This document shows, one piece after another, positions 18,881 through 26,848 of a DNA stretch of 54,606 nucleotides. Position 1 is the stretch's first letter; every line of letters starts with the position of its first letter. The stretch is taken from NCBI RefSeq assembly GCF_000426345.1, contig NZ_AUFE01000045.1:1-54606 (forward strand). The letters are read 5' to 3'. The translations under genes and the position numbers were made by a program. The notes beneath the pieces were generated by a model. It worked only from the letters and a program-made list of their open reading frames with translations. It did no database searches and had not been told where the DNA came from. Source of the DNA: Cupriavidus phytohabitans. Its GTDB lineage: Bacteria > Pseudomonadota > Gammaproteobacteria > Burkholderiales > Burkholderiaceae.

Positions 18881-20404
18881 ATGAATGCCCCGCACGAAGC
18901 CCGCACCCTCGCCACCGAAGGCAGCGCAGGCGCGCAGGCCACCGCCGAAGGCCGCCGCAGCGCGCTGCTCGCCGGCCTGGCGCAGATCCTGCCGGATGCC
19001 GCACTGCTGTCCAAGCCAGAGGACACCGTGCCCTACGAGTGCGACGGCCTGGCCGCGTACCGCCAGGTGCCGATGGCCGTGGCGCTGCCCGACACCGAGG
19101 AACAGGTCTGCGCCATCCTGCGCCTGTGCCACAAGCTGGGCGTGCCGGTAGTGCCGCGCGGCGCCGGCACCAGCCTGTCCGGCGGCGCCATGCCGATTGC
19201 CGAGGGCCTGGTGCTGTCGCTGGCCAAGTTCAAGCGCATCCTGTCGGTCGACCCGTATTCGCGCACCGCGGTGGTCCAGCCGGGCGTGCGCAACCTGGCC
19301 ATCTCCGATGCCGCCGCGCCCCACGACCTCTATTACGCGCCCGATCCCTCGTCGCAGATCGCCTGCACCATCGGCGGCAATGTCAGCGAGAACTCCGGTG
19401 GCGTGCACTGCCTGAAATACGGCCTGACCGTGCACAACGTGCTGCGCGTGCGCGCCGTGACGATGGAAGGCGAGGTGGTCGTGTTCGGCTCGAATGCGCC
19501 CGACTCGCCCGGCCTGGATCTGCTGGCCGTGCTGATCGGCTCCGAAGGCATGCTGGCCGTGGTCACCGAGGTGACCGTGCGGCTGATCCCCAAGCCGCAG
19601 CTGGCGCAAGTCATCATGGCGTGCTTCGACGACGTCGAGAAAGGCGGCAATGCGGTCGCCGACGTGATCGCCGCCGGCATCATCCCGGCCGGGCTGGAGA
19701 TGATGGACAAGCCCGCCACCGCCGCCGTGGAAGAGTTCGTGCACGCCGGCTATGACCTCGATGCCGCCGCCATCCTGCTGTGTGAATCCGATGGCACGCC
19801 CGAGGAAGTCGCGGAAGAGATCGAACGCATGAGCGCGGTGCTGAAGGCGTCCGGCTGCACCCGCATCGTGGTCTCGCAGAACGAAGCCGAGCGCCTGCGC
19901 TTCTGGAGCGGGCGCAAGAACGCCTTCCCGGCCGCGGGCCGCATCTCGCCGGACTACTACTGCATGGATGGCACCATCCCGCGCAAGCACATCGGCACGC
20001 TGCTGCGGCGCATTGAGGAGATGGAACGCAAGTACGCCCTGCGCTGCATCAACGTGTTCCATGCCGGCGACGGCAACATGCACCCGCTGATCCTGTTCGA
20101 TGGCTCGGACCAGGACGAATGGCACCGTGCCGAGCTGTTCGGCTCCGACATCCTGGAAGCGTGCGTCGAGCTGGGCGGCACCGTCACCGGCGAGCACGGC
20201 GTGGGCGTGGAGAAGCTCAACTCGATGTGCGTGCAGTTTTCGCCCAGCGAGCGCGAGGCGTTCTTCGGCGTCAAGGCGGCCTTCGACCCGGCACGGCTGC
20301 TGAACCCCGACAAGGCCATTCCCACGCTGGCGCGCTGCGCGGAATACGGCAAGATGCACGTCAGGAAGGGACTGCTGCCGCATCCGGACCTGCCGCGCTT
20401 CTGA
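18881..20404 (+). CDS. glcD: Glycolate oxidase subunit GlcD (FAD-linked)
   Basis: The flavoprotein subunit of membrane-associated glycolate dehydrogenase, which oxidises glycolate to glyoxylate and passes electrons to the quinone pool. The 507-residue length and motifs fit GlcD: VVPRGAGTSLSGGAMP (PP-loop), YAPDPSSQIACTIGGNVSENSGG, LLAVLIGSEGMLAVVTEVTVRL, HAGDGNMHPLI and TGEHGVGVEKL. The ATG preceded by CAGGAGTCGCC was chosen over upstream in-frame codons that lie in non-conserved sequence. The operon continues with an ion channel gene, glcE and glcF. Confidence 0.94.
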   Translation: MNAPHEARTLATEGSAGAQATAEGRRSALLAGLAQILPDAALLSKPEDTVPYECDGLAAYRQVPMAVALPDTEEQVCAILRLCHKLGVPVVPRGAGTSLSGGAMPIAEGLVLSLAKFKRILSVDPYSRTAVVQPGVRNLAISDAAAPHDLYYAPDPSSQIACTIGGNVSENSGGVHCLKYGLTVHNVLRVRAVTMEGEVVVFGSNAPDSPGLDLLAVLIGSEGMLAVVTEVTVRLIPKPQLAQVIMACFDDVEKGGNAVADVIAAGIIPAGLEMMDKPATAAVEEFVHAGYDLDAAAILLCESDGTPEEVAEEIERMSAVLKASGCTRIVVSQNEAERLRFWSGRKNAFPAAGRISPDYYCMDGTIPRKHIGTLLRRIEEMERKYALRCINVFHAGDGNMHPLILFDGSDQDEWHRAELFGSDILEACVELGGTVTGEHGVGVEKLNSMCVQFSPSEREAFFGVKAAFDPARLLNPDKAIPTLARCAEYGKMHVRKGLLPHPDLPRF

Positions 20405-20414
20405 AGCCCGCGCC

Positions 20415-21341
20415 ATGGCCAACGAACGCCGACGCCAGCACCAGGAAGCGGTGGCTCGCCAGCGCCTGGGCCAGCCCGAGACCGGCTGGCGCCAGCGCTG
20501 GTACACCATCATCTTCGAGGCCGACACGCGCGAAGGGCGACTCTTCGACGTCTCGCTGCTGATCGCCATCGTCGCCAGCGTGATGGTGGTGATGCTCGAC
20601 AGCATGGCCGCGGTGCACAGCCGGCTTGGGCTGCTGTTCACGGTGCTGGAGTGGACCTTCACGCTGTTCTTCACGGCCGAATACGTCATGCGCATCCTGG
20701 TGGTGCGCCGGCCGTGGCGCTATGTCATCAGCTTCTACGGCATCATCGACTTCATCTCGATCATGCCGACATGGCTGGCGTTCTTCGTGCCGGAGCTGCA
20801 CTTCCTGATCGACGTGCGGCTGCTGCGGCTGCTGCGCGTGTTCCGGATCCTCAAGCTGACGGTGTACTTCGAGGAAGCCGAGATCCTGTACCGGGCGCTG
20901 GTCAACAGCCGGCGCAAGATCTTCGTGTTCCTGGGCACGGTGTTCATCATCACCGTGATCCTCGGCACGGTGATGCATGTGGTCGAAGGACCGGAGCACG
21001 GTTTCCACAGCATCCCGGTAAGCATGTACTGGGCAGTGGTGACGCTGACCACCACCGGCTTCGGCGACATGGTGCCGAAGACGCCGCTGGGGCAGTTCAT
21101 CACCTCGCTGACGATCCTGCTGGGCTACGGCATCATCGCCTTCCCCACCGGCATCGTCGGCGCCGAGCTGGCCGCGAGCATCCTGAAGAAGCCGCTGACC
21201 ACGCGCACCTGCACCCACTGCCTGACCGAGGGCCACGAGCCCGACGCGAAGTATTGCAAGCACTGCGGCAGCGCGCTGCCGGATTACCAGAACGACAGGC
21301 CCGAAGTCCCCGGCGGCCGCGACGGCAGCCCCGGATCCTGA
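20415..21341 (+). CDS. Voltage-gated-type potassium channel with C-terminal zinc ribbon
   Basis: A 308-residue six-helix ion channel. Segments S1 to S6 lie at about 43-62, 73-95, 105-125, 130-150, 168-188 and 227-250. S4 is a real voltage-sensor-like helix with repeating arginines (DVRLLRLLRVFRILKL, 133-148). The pore helix and filter read TLTTTGFGD (210-218), a variant of the potassium TVGYGD. The C-terminus carries two Cys pairs, CTHC (266-269) and CKHC (281-284), spaced like a zinc ribbon. The gene is inserted between glcD (10 bases upstream) and glcE (37 bases downstream), which is odd for a metabolic operon. Confidence 0.88.
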   Translation: MANERRRQHQEAVARQRLGQPETGWRQRWYTIIFEADTREGRLFDVSLLIAIVASVMVVMLDSMAAVHSRLGLLFTVLEWTFTLFFTAEYVMRILVVRRPWRYVISFYGIIDFISIMPTWLAFFVPELHFLIDVRLLRLLRVFRILKLTVYFEEAEILYRALVNSRRKIFVFLGTVFIITVILGTVMHVVEGPEHGFHSIPVSMYWAVVTLTTTGFGDMVPKTPLGQFITSLTILLGYGIIAFPTGIVGAELAASILKKPLTTRTCTHCLTEGHEPDAKYCKHCGSALPDYQNDRPEVPGGRDGSPGS

Positions 21342-21378
21342 GCCGCCAGAAACAATATCCTCCTCATCACCCACGCAT

Positions 21379-22482
21379 ATGCAAGCCACCCTCGACGCCT
21401 TCCGCGACGCCGTCAGGCAAGCCACCGAAACCCGCACGCCGCTGCGGCTGCGCGGTGGCGGCAGCAAGGACTTCTACGGCCAGGCACCTGAAGGCCAGGT
21501 GCTGGACACGCGCGCCTATGCCGGCATCGTCGACTACGACCCGGCCGAACTGGTGATCACCGCGCGCTGCGGCACGCCGCTGGCGCAGATCGAAGCCGCG
21601 CTGGCCGAGAAGCGCCAGGTGCTGGCATTCGAGCCGCCGCACTTCGCGCTGCCCGGCCAGGCCAGCACGGCCACGCTGGGCGGCGCGGTGGCCGCCGGCT
21701 TGTCGGGCCCGCGCCGGCAGTCGGTCGGTGCGCTGCGCGACTTCGTGCTGGGCGCACAACTGATGGACGGCAACGGCGAAGTGATGAACTTCGGCGGGCA
21801 GGTGATGAAGAACGTGGCCGGCTACGATGTATCGCGGCTGCTGGCGGGGTCGCTGGGCACGCTCGGGCTGGTGCTGGAAGTCTCGCTCAAGGTGCTGCCC
21901 GCGCCGTTCGACGAAGCCACGCTGCGTTTCGAGCTGGGGCAGGCCGATGCGATCCGGCAGCTGAACCAGTGGGGCGGCCAGCCGCTGCCGCTGGCCGCGT
22001 CTGCCTGGCATGACGGCGTGCTGCACGTGCGCCTGGCAGGCGCCACCGCGGCGGTGCGCGCCGCATGCGCACGGCTGGGTGGGGAACGTGTCGATGACGC
22101 CAAGGCCGCCGCGCTGTGGCAATCGCTGCGCGAGCAGACCCACGCTTTCTTCGCGCCGGCGCACGCGGGCCGCGCACTGTGGCGCCTGGCGGTGCCGCCG
22201 GTCGCCGCGCCGCTGGACCTGCCGGGCCAGCAACTGGTGGAATGGGGCGGCGGCCAGCGCTGGTGGCTGCCTGCCGATGGCGCCACCAGGACCGACGCCG
22301 AAAGCGTGCGCGCCGTGGCCCAGGCCGCCGGCGGCCATGCCACGCTGTTCCGCAACGGCGACAAGTCGGTGGGCGTGTTCACGCCGCTGGCCTCGCCGCT
22401 GGCCGCAATCCACCGGCGCCTGAAAGCGACGTTCGACCCGGCCGGCATCTTCAATCCGCAGCGCATGTATCCCGGACTCTGA
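21379..22482 (+). CDS. glcE: Glycolate oxidase subunit GlcE (FAD-binding)
   Basis: The second flavin-binding subunit of glycolate oxidase, 367 residues. It has an FAD PP-loop-like start (LRLRGGGSKDFYG, 23-35), the region ATLGGAVAAGLSGPRR, and GGQVMKNVAGYDVSRLLAGSLGTLGLVLEVSLKV, all typical of GlcE. The C-terminal cap ends FDPAGIFNPQRMYPGL. It lacks the metal-binding HxGDGN motif of GlcD, as expected. It follows the channel gene and precedes glcF after 49 bases. Confidence 0.94.
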   Translation: MQATLDAFRDAVRQATETRTPLRLRGGGSKDFYGQAPEGQVLDTRAYAGIVDYDPAELVITARCGTPLAQIEAALAEKRQVLAFEPPHFALPGQASTATLGGAVAAGLSGPRRQSVGALRDFVLGAQLMDGNGEVMNFGGQVMKNVAGYDVSRLLAGSLGTLGLVLEVSLKVLPAPFDEATLRFELGQADAIRQLNQWGGQPLPLAASAWHDGVLHVRLAGATAAVRAACARLGGERVDDAKAAALWQSLREQTHAFFAPAHAGRALWRLAVPPVAAPLDLPGQQLVEWGGGQRWWLPADGATRTDAESVRAVAQAAGGHATLFRNGDKSVGVFTPLASPLAAIHRRLKATFDPAGIFNPQRMYPGL

Positions 22483-22531
22483 TCCGGACCACCCAAGCGT
22501 TCCCACGCCCAGGCAAAGACCTCCCCACACC

Positions 22532-23785
22532 ATGCAAACGACCCTGGCCGATTTTCTCCGCAACACGCCCGAAGGCGAGGAAGCCCAATCCATCGTCGGC
22601 AAATGCGTGCATTGCGGCTTCTGCACCGCCACCTGTCCCACCTACCAGCTGCTCGGCGATGAACTGGACGGACCACGCGGGCGCATCTACCTGATGAAGC
22701 AGGTGTTCGAAGGCAACGCCATCACGGAAAGCACGCGCCTGCACCTGGACCGCTGCCTGACCTGCCGCAACTGCGAGTCGACCTGTCCGTCGGGCGTGCG
22801 CTACGGGCGCCTGGTGGACATCGGCCGCAAGATCGTCGACGACAAGCTCGAGGCCGAAGGCATCCAGCGCCCGGCCGGCCAGCGCATCGCGCGCTGGGTG
22901 CTGCGCGAGGGGCTGACGCGCCCGAAGCTGTTCAGCACCGCGCTGCGGCTCGGCCAGATGGTGCGGCCGATCCTGCCGGACGCGCTGCGCAGCAAGGTGC
23001 CGGCGCTGTCGCAAGCCGCCGAGCCGGGCGCCTGGCCCCGCAATGTCCACGCACGCAAGATGTTGTTGCTGGACGGTTGCGTGCAGCCGGCGATGTCGCC
23101 CAACATCAATGCCGCGACGGCGCGTGTGCTCGACCGTGTCGGCGTACAACTGGTGCTGGCGCGCGAGGCGGGCTGCTGCGGGGCAATCCGTTTCCACACC
23201 GGCGACCACGACGGCGGCCTCGACAATATGCGCCGCAATATCGATGCGTGGTGGCCGCATATCGAAGCCGGCGCCGAGGCCATCGTGATGACGGCCTCCG
23301 GCTGCGGCGCGATGGTCAAGGATTACGGGCATTTGCTGCGCAACGATCCGAAATACGCAGAACGCGCACGACGCGTTTCCGCATTGACCCGCGACCTGTC
23401 CGAGGTCCTGCCGGACTTTGCCAACGACCTGCATGCGCTGGCGGGCGCGGTACCGCGCGACAGCCGGCGCGTCGCCTACCACCCGCCTTGCACGCTGCAG
23501 CACGGCCAGCAGATCCGCGGCAAGGTGGAGGCGCTCTTGACCGGCCTCGGCGTGGAGGTCAAACTCTGCGCTGACAGCCACCTGTGCTGCGGCTCGGCGG
23601 GCACGTATTCGGTGCTGCAGCCGGAACTGGCCTACCGCCTGCGCGACGACAAGCTCGGCAAACTGCAGGCCACGCAGCCCGAAGCCATCGTGTCAGCCAA
23701 TATCGGCTGCATCACGCACCTGCAGAGCGGTACCGATACGCCGGTGATGCACTGGGTCGAACTGGTCGACCGCATGCTGGGCTGA
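22532..23785 (+). CDS. glcF: Glycolate oxidase iron-sulfur subunit GlcF
   Basis: The electron-transfer subunit of glycolate oxidase, 417 residues. Two [4Fe-4S] ferredoxin motifs lie near the N-terminus: CVHCGFCTATCP and CLTCRNCESTCP. Two cysteine-rich CCG domains follow, seen as CCGAIRFHTGDH and CCGSAGTYSVLQ. These bind the further cluster or haem-disulfide-reductase-like centre. It completes the glcD-glcE-glcF set begun at 18881. A REPIN-like palindrome pair separates it from lrgA. Confidence 0.95.
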   Translation: MQTTLADFLRNTPEGEEAQSIVGKCVHCGFCTATCPTYQLLGDELDGPRGRIYLMKQVFEGNAITESTRLHLDRCLTCRNCESTCPSGVRYGRLVDIGRKIVDDKLEAEGIQRPAGQRIARWVLREGLTRPKLFSTALRLGQMVRPILPDALRSKVPALSQAAEPGAWPRNVHARKMLLLDGCVQPAMSPNINAATARVLDRVGVQLVLAREAGCCGAIRFHTGDHDGGLDNMRRNIDAWWPHIEAGAEAIVMTASGCGAMVKDYGHLLRNDPKYAERARRVSALTRDLSEVLPDFANDLHALAGAVPRDSRRVAYHPPCTLQHGQQIRGKVEALLTGLGVEVKLCADSHLCCGSAGTYSVLQPELAYRLRDDKLGKLQATQPEAIVSANIGCITHLQSGTDTPVMHWVELVDRMLG

Positions 23786-23823
23786 CTGGCACACGGGGCC
23801 GGATCACGGCCGTGTGGTTGTCT

Positions 23824-23849
23824 CCCCTCTCCCGCTCGCGGGAGAGGGG
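23824..23849 (+). repeat. REP-like palindrome, left unit (second locus)
   Basis: A 26-base palindrome, perfect but for two central positions, with half site CCCCTCTCCCGC, followed by CGGGGGTGAGGG. It is the same family as the unit at 11180. Confidence 0.82.
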
Positions 23850-23898
23850 CGGGGGTGAGGGTGAGCGGTTCGTCGGGCGATATCGCATCAAGACGCGC

Positions 23899-23942
23899 CG
23901 GCCCTCACCCCCGGCCCCTCTTCCATTCATGGGAGAGGGGAG
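23899..23942 (-). repeat. REP-like palindrome, right inverted unit (second locus)
   Basis: CGGCCCTCACCCCCGGCC leads into CCTCTTCC-ATTCAT-GGGAGAGG. The unit faces the one at 23824 across about 50 bases. The leading 18 bases are identical to those of the unit at 11341. The pair lies between glcF and lrgA and ends about 30 bases before the lrgA ATG. Confidence 0.82.
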
Positions 23943-23973
23943 AAACAGAGCGACCTACGACGCGACCGCCCCC

Positions 23974-24351
23974 ATGCTCCAGACCTTTGCCATCCTGCTG
24001 GTTTTCCAATCCGTCGGCGAGGTGATCAGCTACGCGCTGCACCTGCCCGTGCCCGGCCCCGTGCTCGGCATGATCCTGCTGTTCGGCTGGCTCGTCTTCG
24101 ACGACCGCCTGCTGCCCATCATCCAGGGCACTACCAGCGAACTGCTCAAGCACCTGTCGCTGCTGTTCGTTCCCGCCGGCGTCGGCATCATGGTGCACGC
24201 CAACCGCATCGAAGGCGAATGGATGCCGATCCTGGTGGCGCTGGTGATTTCCACCTGGCTCGCCATCGCCACGACGGCGGTGGTCACGCGCGTGCTCATG
24301 CGCAAGCGCACCAACGCGCCGGGCGCCGACGCAAAGGGAGAGCAGGCATGA
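23974..24351 (+). CDS. lrgA: CidA/LrgA family membrane protein
   Basis: A 125-residue membrane protein with four predicted helices (about 4-22, 29-45, 63-80, 85-107) and the LrgA/CidA signature PVPGPVLGMILL. In gram-positive bacteria LrgA was first linked to murein hydrolase control, and the family is now known to take part in small organic acid transport together with LrgB. The last codons overlap the lrgB ATG (ATGA), so the two are co-translated. Its place right after glcDEF points to a 2-hydroxyacid substrate, which is inferred from context. Confidence 0.88.
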   Translation: MLQTFAILLVFQSVGEVISYALHLPVPGPVLGMILLFGWLVFDDRLLPIIQGTTSELLKHLSLLFVPAGVGIMVHANRIEGEWMPILVALVISTWLAIATTAVVTRVLMRKRTNAPGADAKGEQA

Positions 24352-25073
24352 TGACGCCACGCCTGAACGAGATCTGGGTCTACCTGGCCGCGAGCCCGCT
24401 GGTCGGGCTGACCGCCACCCTGCTCGCCTACGTCTTCGCCTTCCGCATCTACGAGAAGTCGCGTTTCTCGCCGCTGGCCAACCCGGTGATGATCGCGGTG
24501 GCGCTGCTGGTCACGGTGCTGACCGTCACCGGCACGCCGTACAAGACCTATTTCGACGGCGCGCAGTTCGTGCATTTCCTGCTCGGGCCGGCCACCGTGG
24601 CGCTGGCGGTGCCGCTGTACATGCAGCTGCCCAAGCTGCGCACCCATGTGTTCCCGCTGCTGGCCGGCCTGGTGGCCGGCTCGGTGGTCGCGGTGGTGTC
24701 GGCGGTCGGTATCGCCTGGCTGCTTGGCGCCTCGCCGGAAACCGTGCGGTCGCTGGCACCCAAGTCCGTGACCATCCCCATCGCCATGGGCGTGGCCGAG
24801 AAGATCGGCGGCCTGCCGTCGCTGACCGCGGTGCTGGTGATGGGCACCGGCATCATCGGCGCGGTCAGTGCAACCGCCCTGTTGAACCTGCTGCGCATCC
24901 GCGACTACAGCGTGCGCGGCTTTGCCACCGGCGTGGCCGCGCACGGCATCGGCACCGCGCGCGCGTTCCAGGTGAACCAGGAAGCCGGCGCCTTCGCCGC
25001 GCTCGGCATGGGCCTGAACGGCGTGCTGACCGCGATCCTGGTGCCGGTGATGGCGGCCTGGATGCCTCGCTGA
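24348..25073 (+). CDS. lrgB: LrgB family membrane protein (2-hydroxyacid/pyruvate transporter partner)
   Basis: A 241-residue protein with about six to eight membrane segments. The LrgB core is seen in LLGPATVALAVPLYMQ (75-90), LAPKSVTIPIAMGVAEKIGG (133-152) and GFATGVAAHGIGTARAFQVN (190-209). The plant plastid glycolate/glycerate translocator PLGG1 is a fusion of LrgA- and LrgB-like parts, and Bacillus PftAB moves pyruvate. Next to glycolate oxidase genes, glycolate or lactate uptake is a plausible role. The stop codon lies in a tandem repeat of 11 bases (25061-25093). Confidence 0.88.
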   Translation: MMTPRLNEIWVYLAASPLVGLTATLLAYVFAFRIYEKSRFSPLANPVMIAVALLVTVLTVTGTPYKTYFDGAQFVHFLLGPATVALAVPLYMQLPKLRTHVFPLLAGLVAGSVVAVVSAVGIAWLLGASPETVRSLAPKSVTIPIAMGVAEKIGGLPSLTAVLVMGTGIIGAVSATALLNLLRIRDYSVRGFATGVAAHGIGTARAFQVNQEAGAFAALGMGLNGVLTAILVPVMAAWMPR

Positions 25074-25093
25074 TGCCTCGCTGATGCCACGCT
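25061..25093 (+). repeat. 11-base tandem repeat over the lrgB stop
   Basis: GATGCCTCGCT occurs twice in a row and a third time with one change (GATGCCACGCT). Each junction forms TGA, so the copies after the first are untranslated. Confidence 0.85.
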
Positions 25094-25180
25094 GACGGCC
25101 TACTGACAGCACGCTGTCAGCAGCCCCCGCGCATGATGCGAGCTCCTCACTCCCCATCAACCGGAACCAAGGAGCCCGTC

Positions 25181-25552
25181 ATGAGCAACCGTCTGATCAA
25201 CTGGCTGGAAATCCCTGTCGTCGACATGGTCCGCGCCATCGGATTCTACGAACAGGTCTTCGACACCAAGCTGCGCCGCGAAACCATGAGCCAGGTCGAC
25301 ATGGCCGTGTTTCCGCACCCAGATCCCGGCGGCGCGCTCGTCGCCGGCGAAGGCTACCGCCCCAGCAACTACTATGGCACAGTGCCCTACCTGCACGCAC
25401 CCGAGCTGGACGCGCTGCTGGAGCGCGCCGCGCGCGCCGGCGGCAAGACCGTGTTCGGGCCGCTGCGCCTGCCGGGCGAGATCGGCCGCATCGCCCATAT
25501 CACCGACAGCGAAGGCAACCGCATCGGGCTGCACGAGCCTGTTGCCGGGTAA
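25181..25552 (+). CDS. VOC family protein (glyoxalase/bleomycin resistance fold)
   Basis: A 123-residue single-domain vicinal oxygen chelate protein. It starts with NWLEIPVVDMVRAIGFYEQVF, the first beta-alpha unit of the fold, and ends with the second unit GRIAHITDSEGNRIGLHEP. It resembles the YdcJ/Glo_EDI_BRP-like small proteins of unknown substrate. The ATG is preceded by CAAGGAGCCCGTC. The WYL-type regulator gene follows after 34 bases and may control it. Similar VOC/YafY pairs are common in proteobacteria. Confidence 0.87.
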   Translation: MSNRLINWLEIPVVDMVRAIGFYEQVFDTKLRRETMSQVDMAVFPHPDPGGALVAGEGYRPSNYYGTVPYLHAPELDALLERAARAGGKTVFGPLRLPGEIGRIAHITDSEGNRIGLHEPVAG

Positions 25553-25586
25553 GGGCACCTTTGCCACATCAGGGACGCCGCCACGG

Positions 25587-26276
25587 ATGAGCCGCCGCGC
25601 CGACCGCCTCTTCCAGATCGTCCAGGTCCTGCGCGGCCGCCGCCTGACCACGGCGGCGCTGCTGGCGCAGCGGCTCGGCGTATCGGAACGCACTGTCTAT
25701 CGTGATATCCAGGCGCTGTCGCTGTCGGGCGTGCCCGTCGAAGGCGAGGCCGGCATCGGCTACCGGCTGCGCGCCGATTTCGATGTCCCGCCGCTGATGT
25801 TCAGTGCCTTGGAGGTGGAAGCGCTGGTGGCCGGCCTGCGGCTGCTGAAGGCCTGGGGCGGCGGCGCACTCGCCGCCGCGGCCGATCCGGCGCTGGAAAA
25901 GCTGGTCGCCGCATTGCCGCCGCCACGCCGGCTGGCGGCGCAGCAGAGCCGCGTGTTCGCGCCCGAGTACGTCAACCAGTCACATGTGCGCGAAGCCTTC
26001 GACGTCGTGCACGGCGCGCTGGGCGAGCAAAAGCTGCTGCTGCTCGACTACTGCGACGCGCAGCAGCGCATCACCGAACGCGTGGTGATGCCGCTGGGCC
26101 TGTTCTTCTGGGGCAATGCGTGGCTGCTGGCGGCGTGGTGCACCACGCGCTCGGACTACCGCAGTTTCCGCCTCGACCGCTGCCGCACCATCCGCATGCT
26201 GGACGACCATTTCCATGAAACGCCGGACCGGTCGCTCAACGGCTTCCTGCGCGCCGTGCGCGCGAGCGGGGTATAG
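25587..26276 (+). CDS. YafY-type transcriptional regulator (HTH-11 and WYL domains)
   Basis: A 229-residue regulator. The DeoR/HTH-11 winged helix lies at about 5-60 (LLAQRLGVSERTVYRDIQALSLSGV). A WYL ligand-sensing domain occupies about 135-205; the motif has diverged, with LLLDYCDAQQ and the later RSFRLDRCRTI. The family senses varied ligands, some of them nucleic acid. It probably regulates the VOC gene just upstream or itself. The stop at 26276 is two bases from the converging gpx stop, with no room for a separate terminator. Confidence 0.86.
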   Translation: MSRRADRLFQIVQVLRGRRLTTAALLAQRLGVSERTVYRDIQALSLSGVPVEGEAGIGYRLRADFDVPPLMFSALEVEALVAGLRLLKAWGGGALAAAADPALEKLVAALPPPRRLAAQQSRVFAPEYVNQSHVREAFDVVHGALGEQKLLLLDYCDAQQRITERVVMPLGLFFWGNAWLLAAWCTTRSDYRSFRLDRCRTIRMLDDHFHETPDRSLNGFLRAVRASGV

Positions 26277-26278
26277 CC

Positions 26279-26773
26279 TCAGGCCGCCGGGTCAGACAGC
26301 AGCGTCTCGATATCCTTGCGCAGCTCATCCGGCTTGGTGGTCGGGGCGTAGCGTTCGTACACCGTGCCGTCGCGCCGCACCAGGAACTTGGTGAAGTTCC
26401 ACTTGATCCCCTGCGTGCCCAGCACGCCGCGCTTCTCGGTGGTCAGCCAGCGGTACAGCGGATGCGCCTGGTCGCCATTGACGTCGATCTTGGCGAACAT
26501 CGGGAAGCTCACGCTGAAGCGCGATTCGCAGAACTGGCCGATCTGCTGCGCATCGCCGGACTCCTGCTTGCCGAACTGGTTGCACGGAAAGCCCAGCACT
26601 TCCAGCCCGCGCTCGCGGTATTCCTCATAGAGCTTCTGCAGGCCGGCGTACTGTGGCGTGAAGCCGCATTCGCTGGCGGTATTGACGACCAGCAGCACCT
26701 TGCCCTGGAACTGCGACAGCGGCACAGGTTGCCCGGACAGCGAATTGGCATCGAACTGGTAGATATTGCTCAT
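26279..26773 (-). CDS. Glutathione peroxidase (cysteine type)
   Basis: A 164-residue thiol peroxidase of the GPx family. The catalytic Cys36 is in NTASECGFTPQY; the Gln and Trp of the catalytic tetrad are in FPCNQFGKQE and WNFTKFLV. A cysteine takes the place of selenocysteine, so it probably uses thioredoxin or glutathione to reduce peroxides. The ATG giving MSNIYQFDA follows a GCAGGAG-like site, and the longer frame adds nothing recognisable. It adds to the peroxide-defence genes of the window (oxyR, dps). Confidence 0.94.
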   Translation of the reverse strand: MSNIYQFDANSLSGQPVPLSQFQGKVLLVVNTASECGFTPQYAGLQKLYEEYRERGLEVLGFPCNQFGKQESGDAQQIGQFCESRFSVSFPMFAKIDVNGDQAHPLYRWLTTEKRGVLGTQGIKWNFTKFLVRRDGTVYERYAPTTKPDELRKDIETLLSDPAA

Positions 26774-26848
26774 GGCAGGCTCCTGCGGACTTCTTGCATG
26801 TGGCCGAAGCATACGCCCATGCACGCGGGCGTGCACGGCAGCCGGGCC

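Noticed and set aside
26279..26773. Selenocysteine in the glutathione peroxidase
   Set aside because: The catalytic position is encoded by a Cys codon (SECGFT), with no in-frame TGA.
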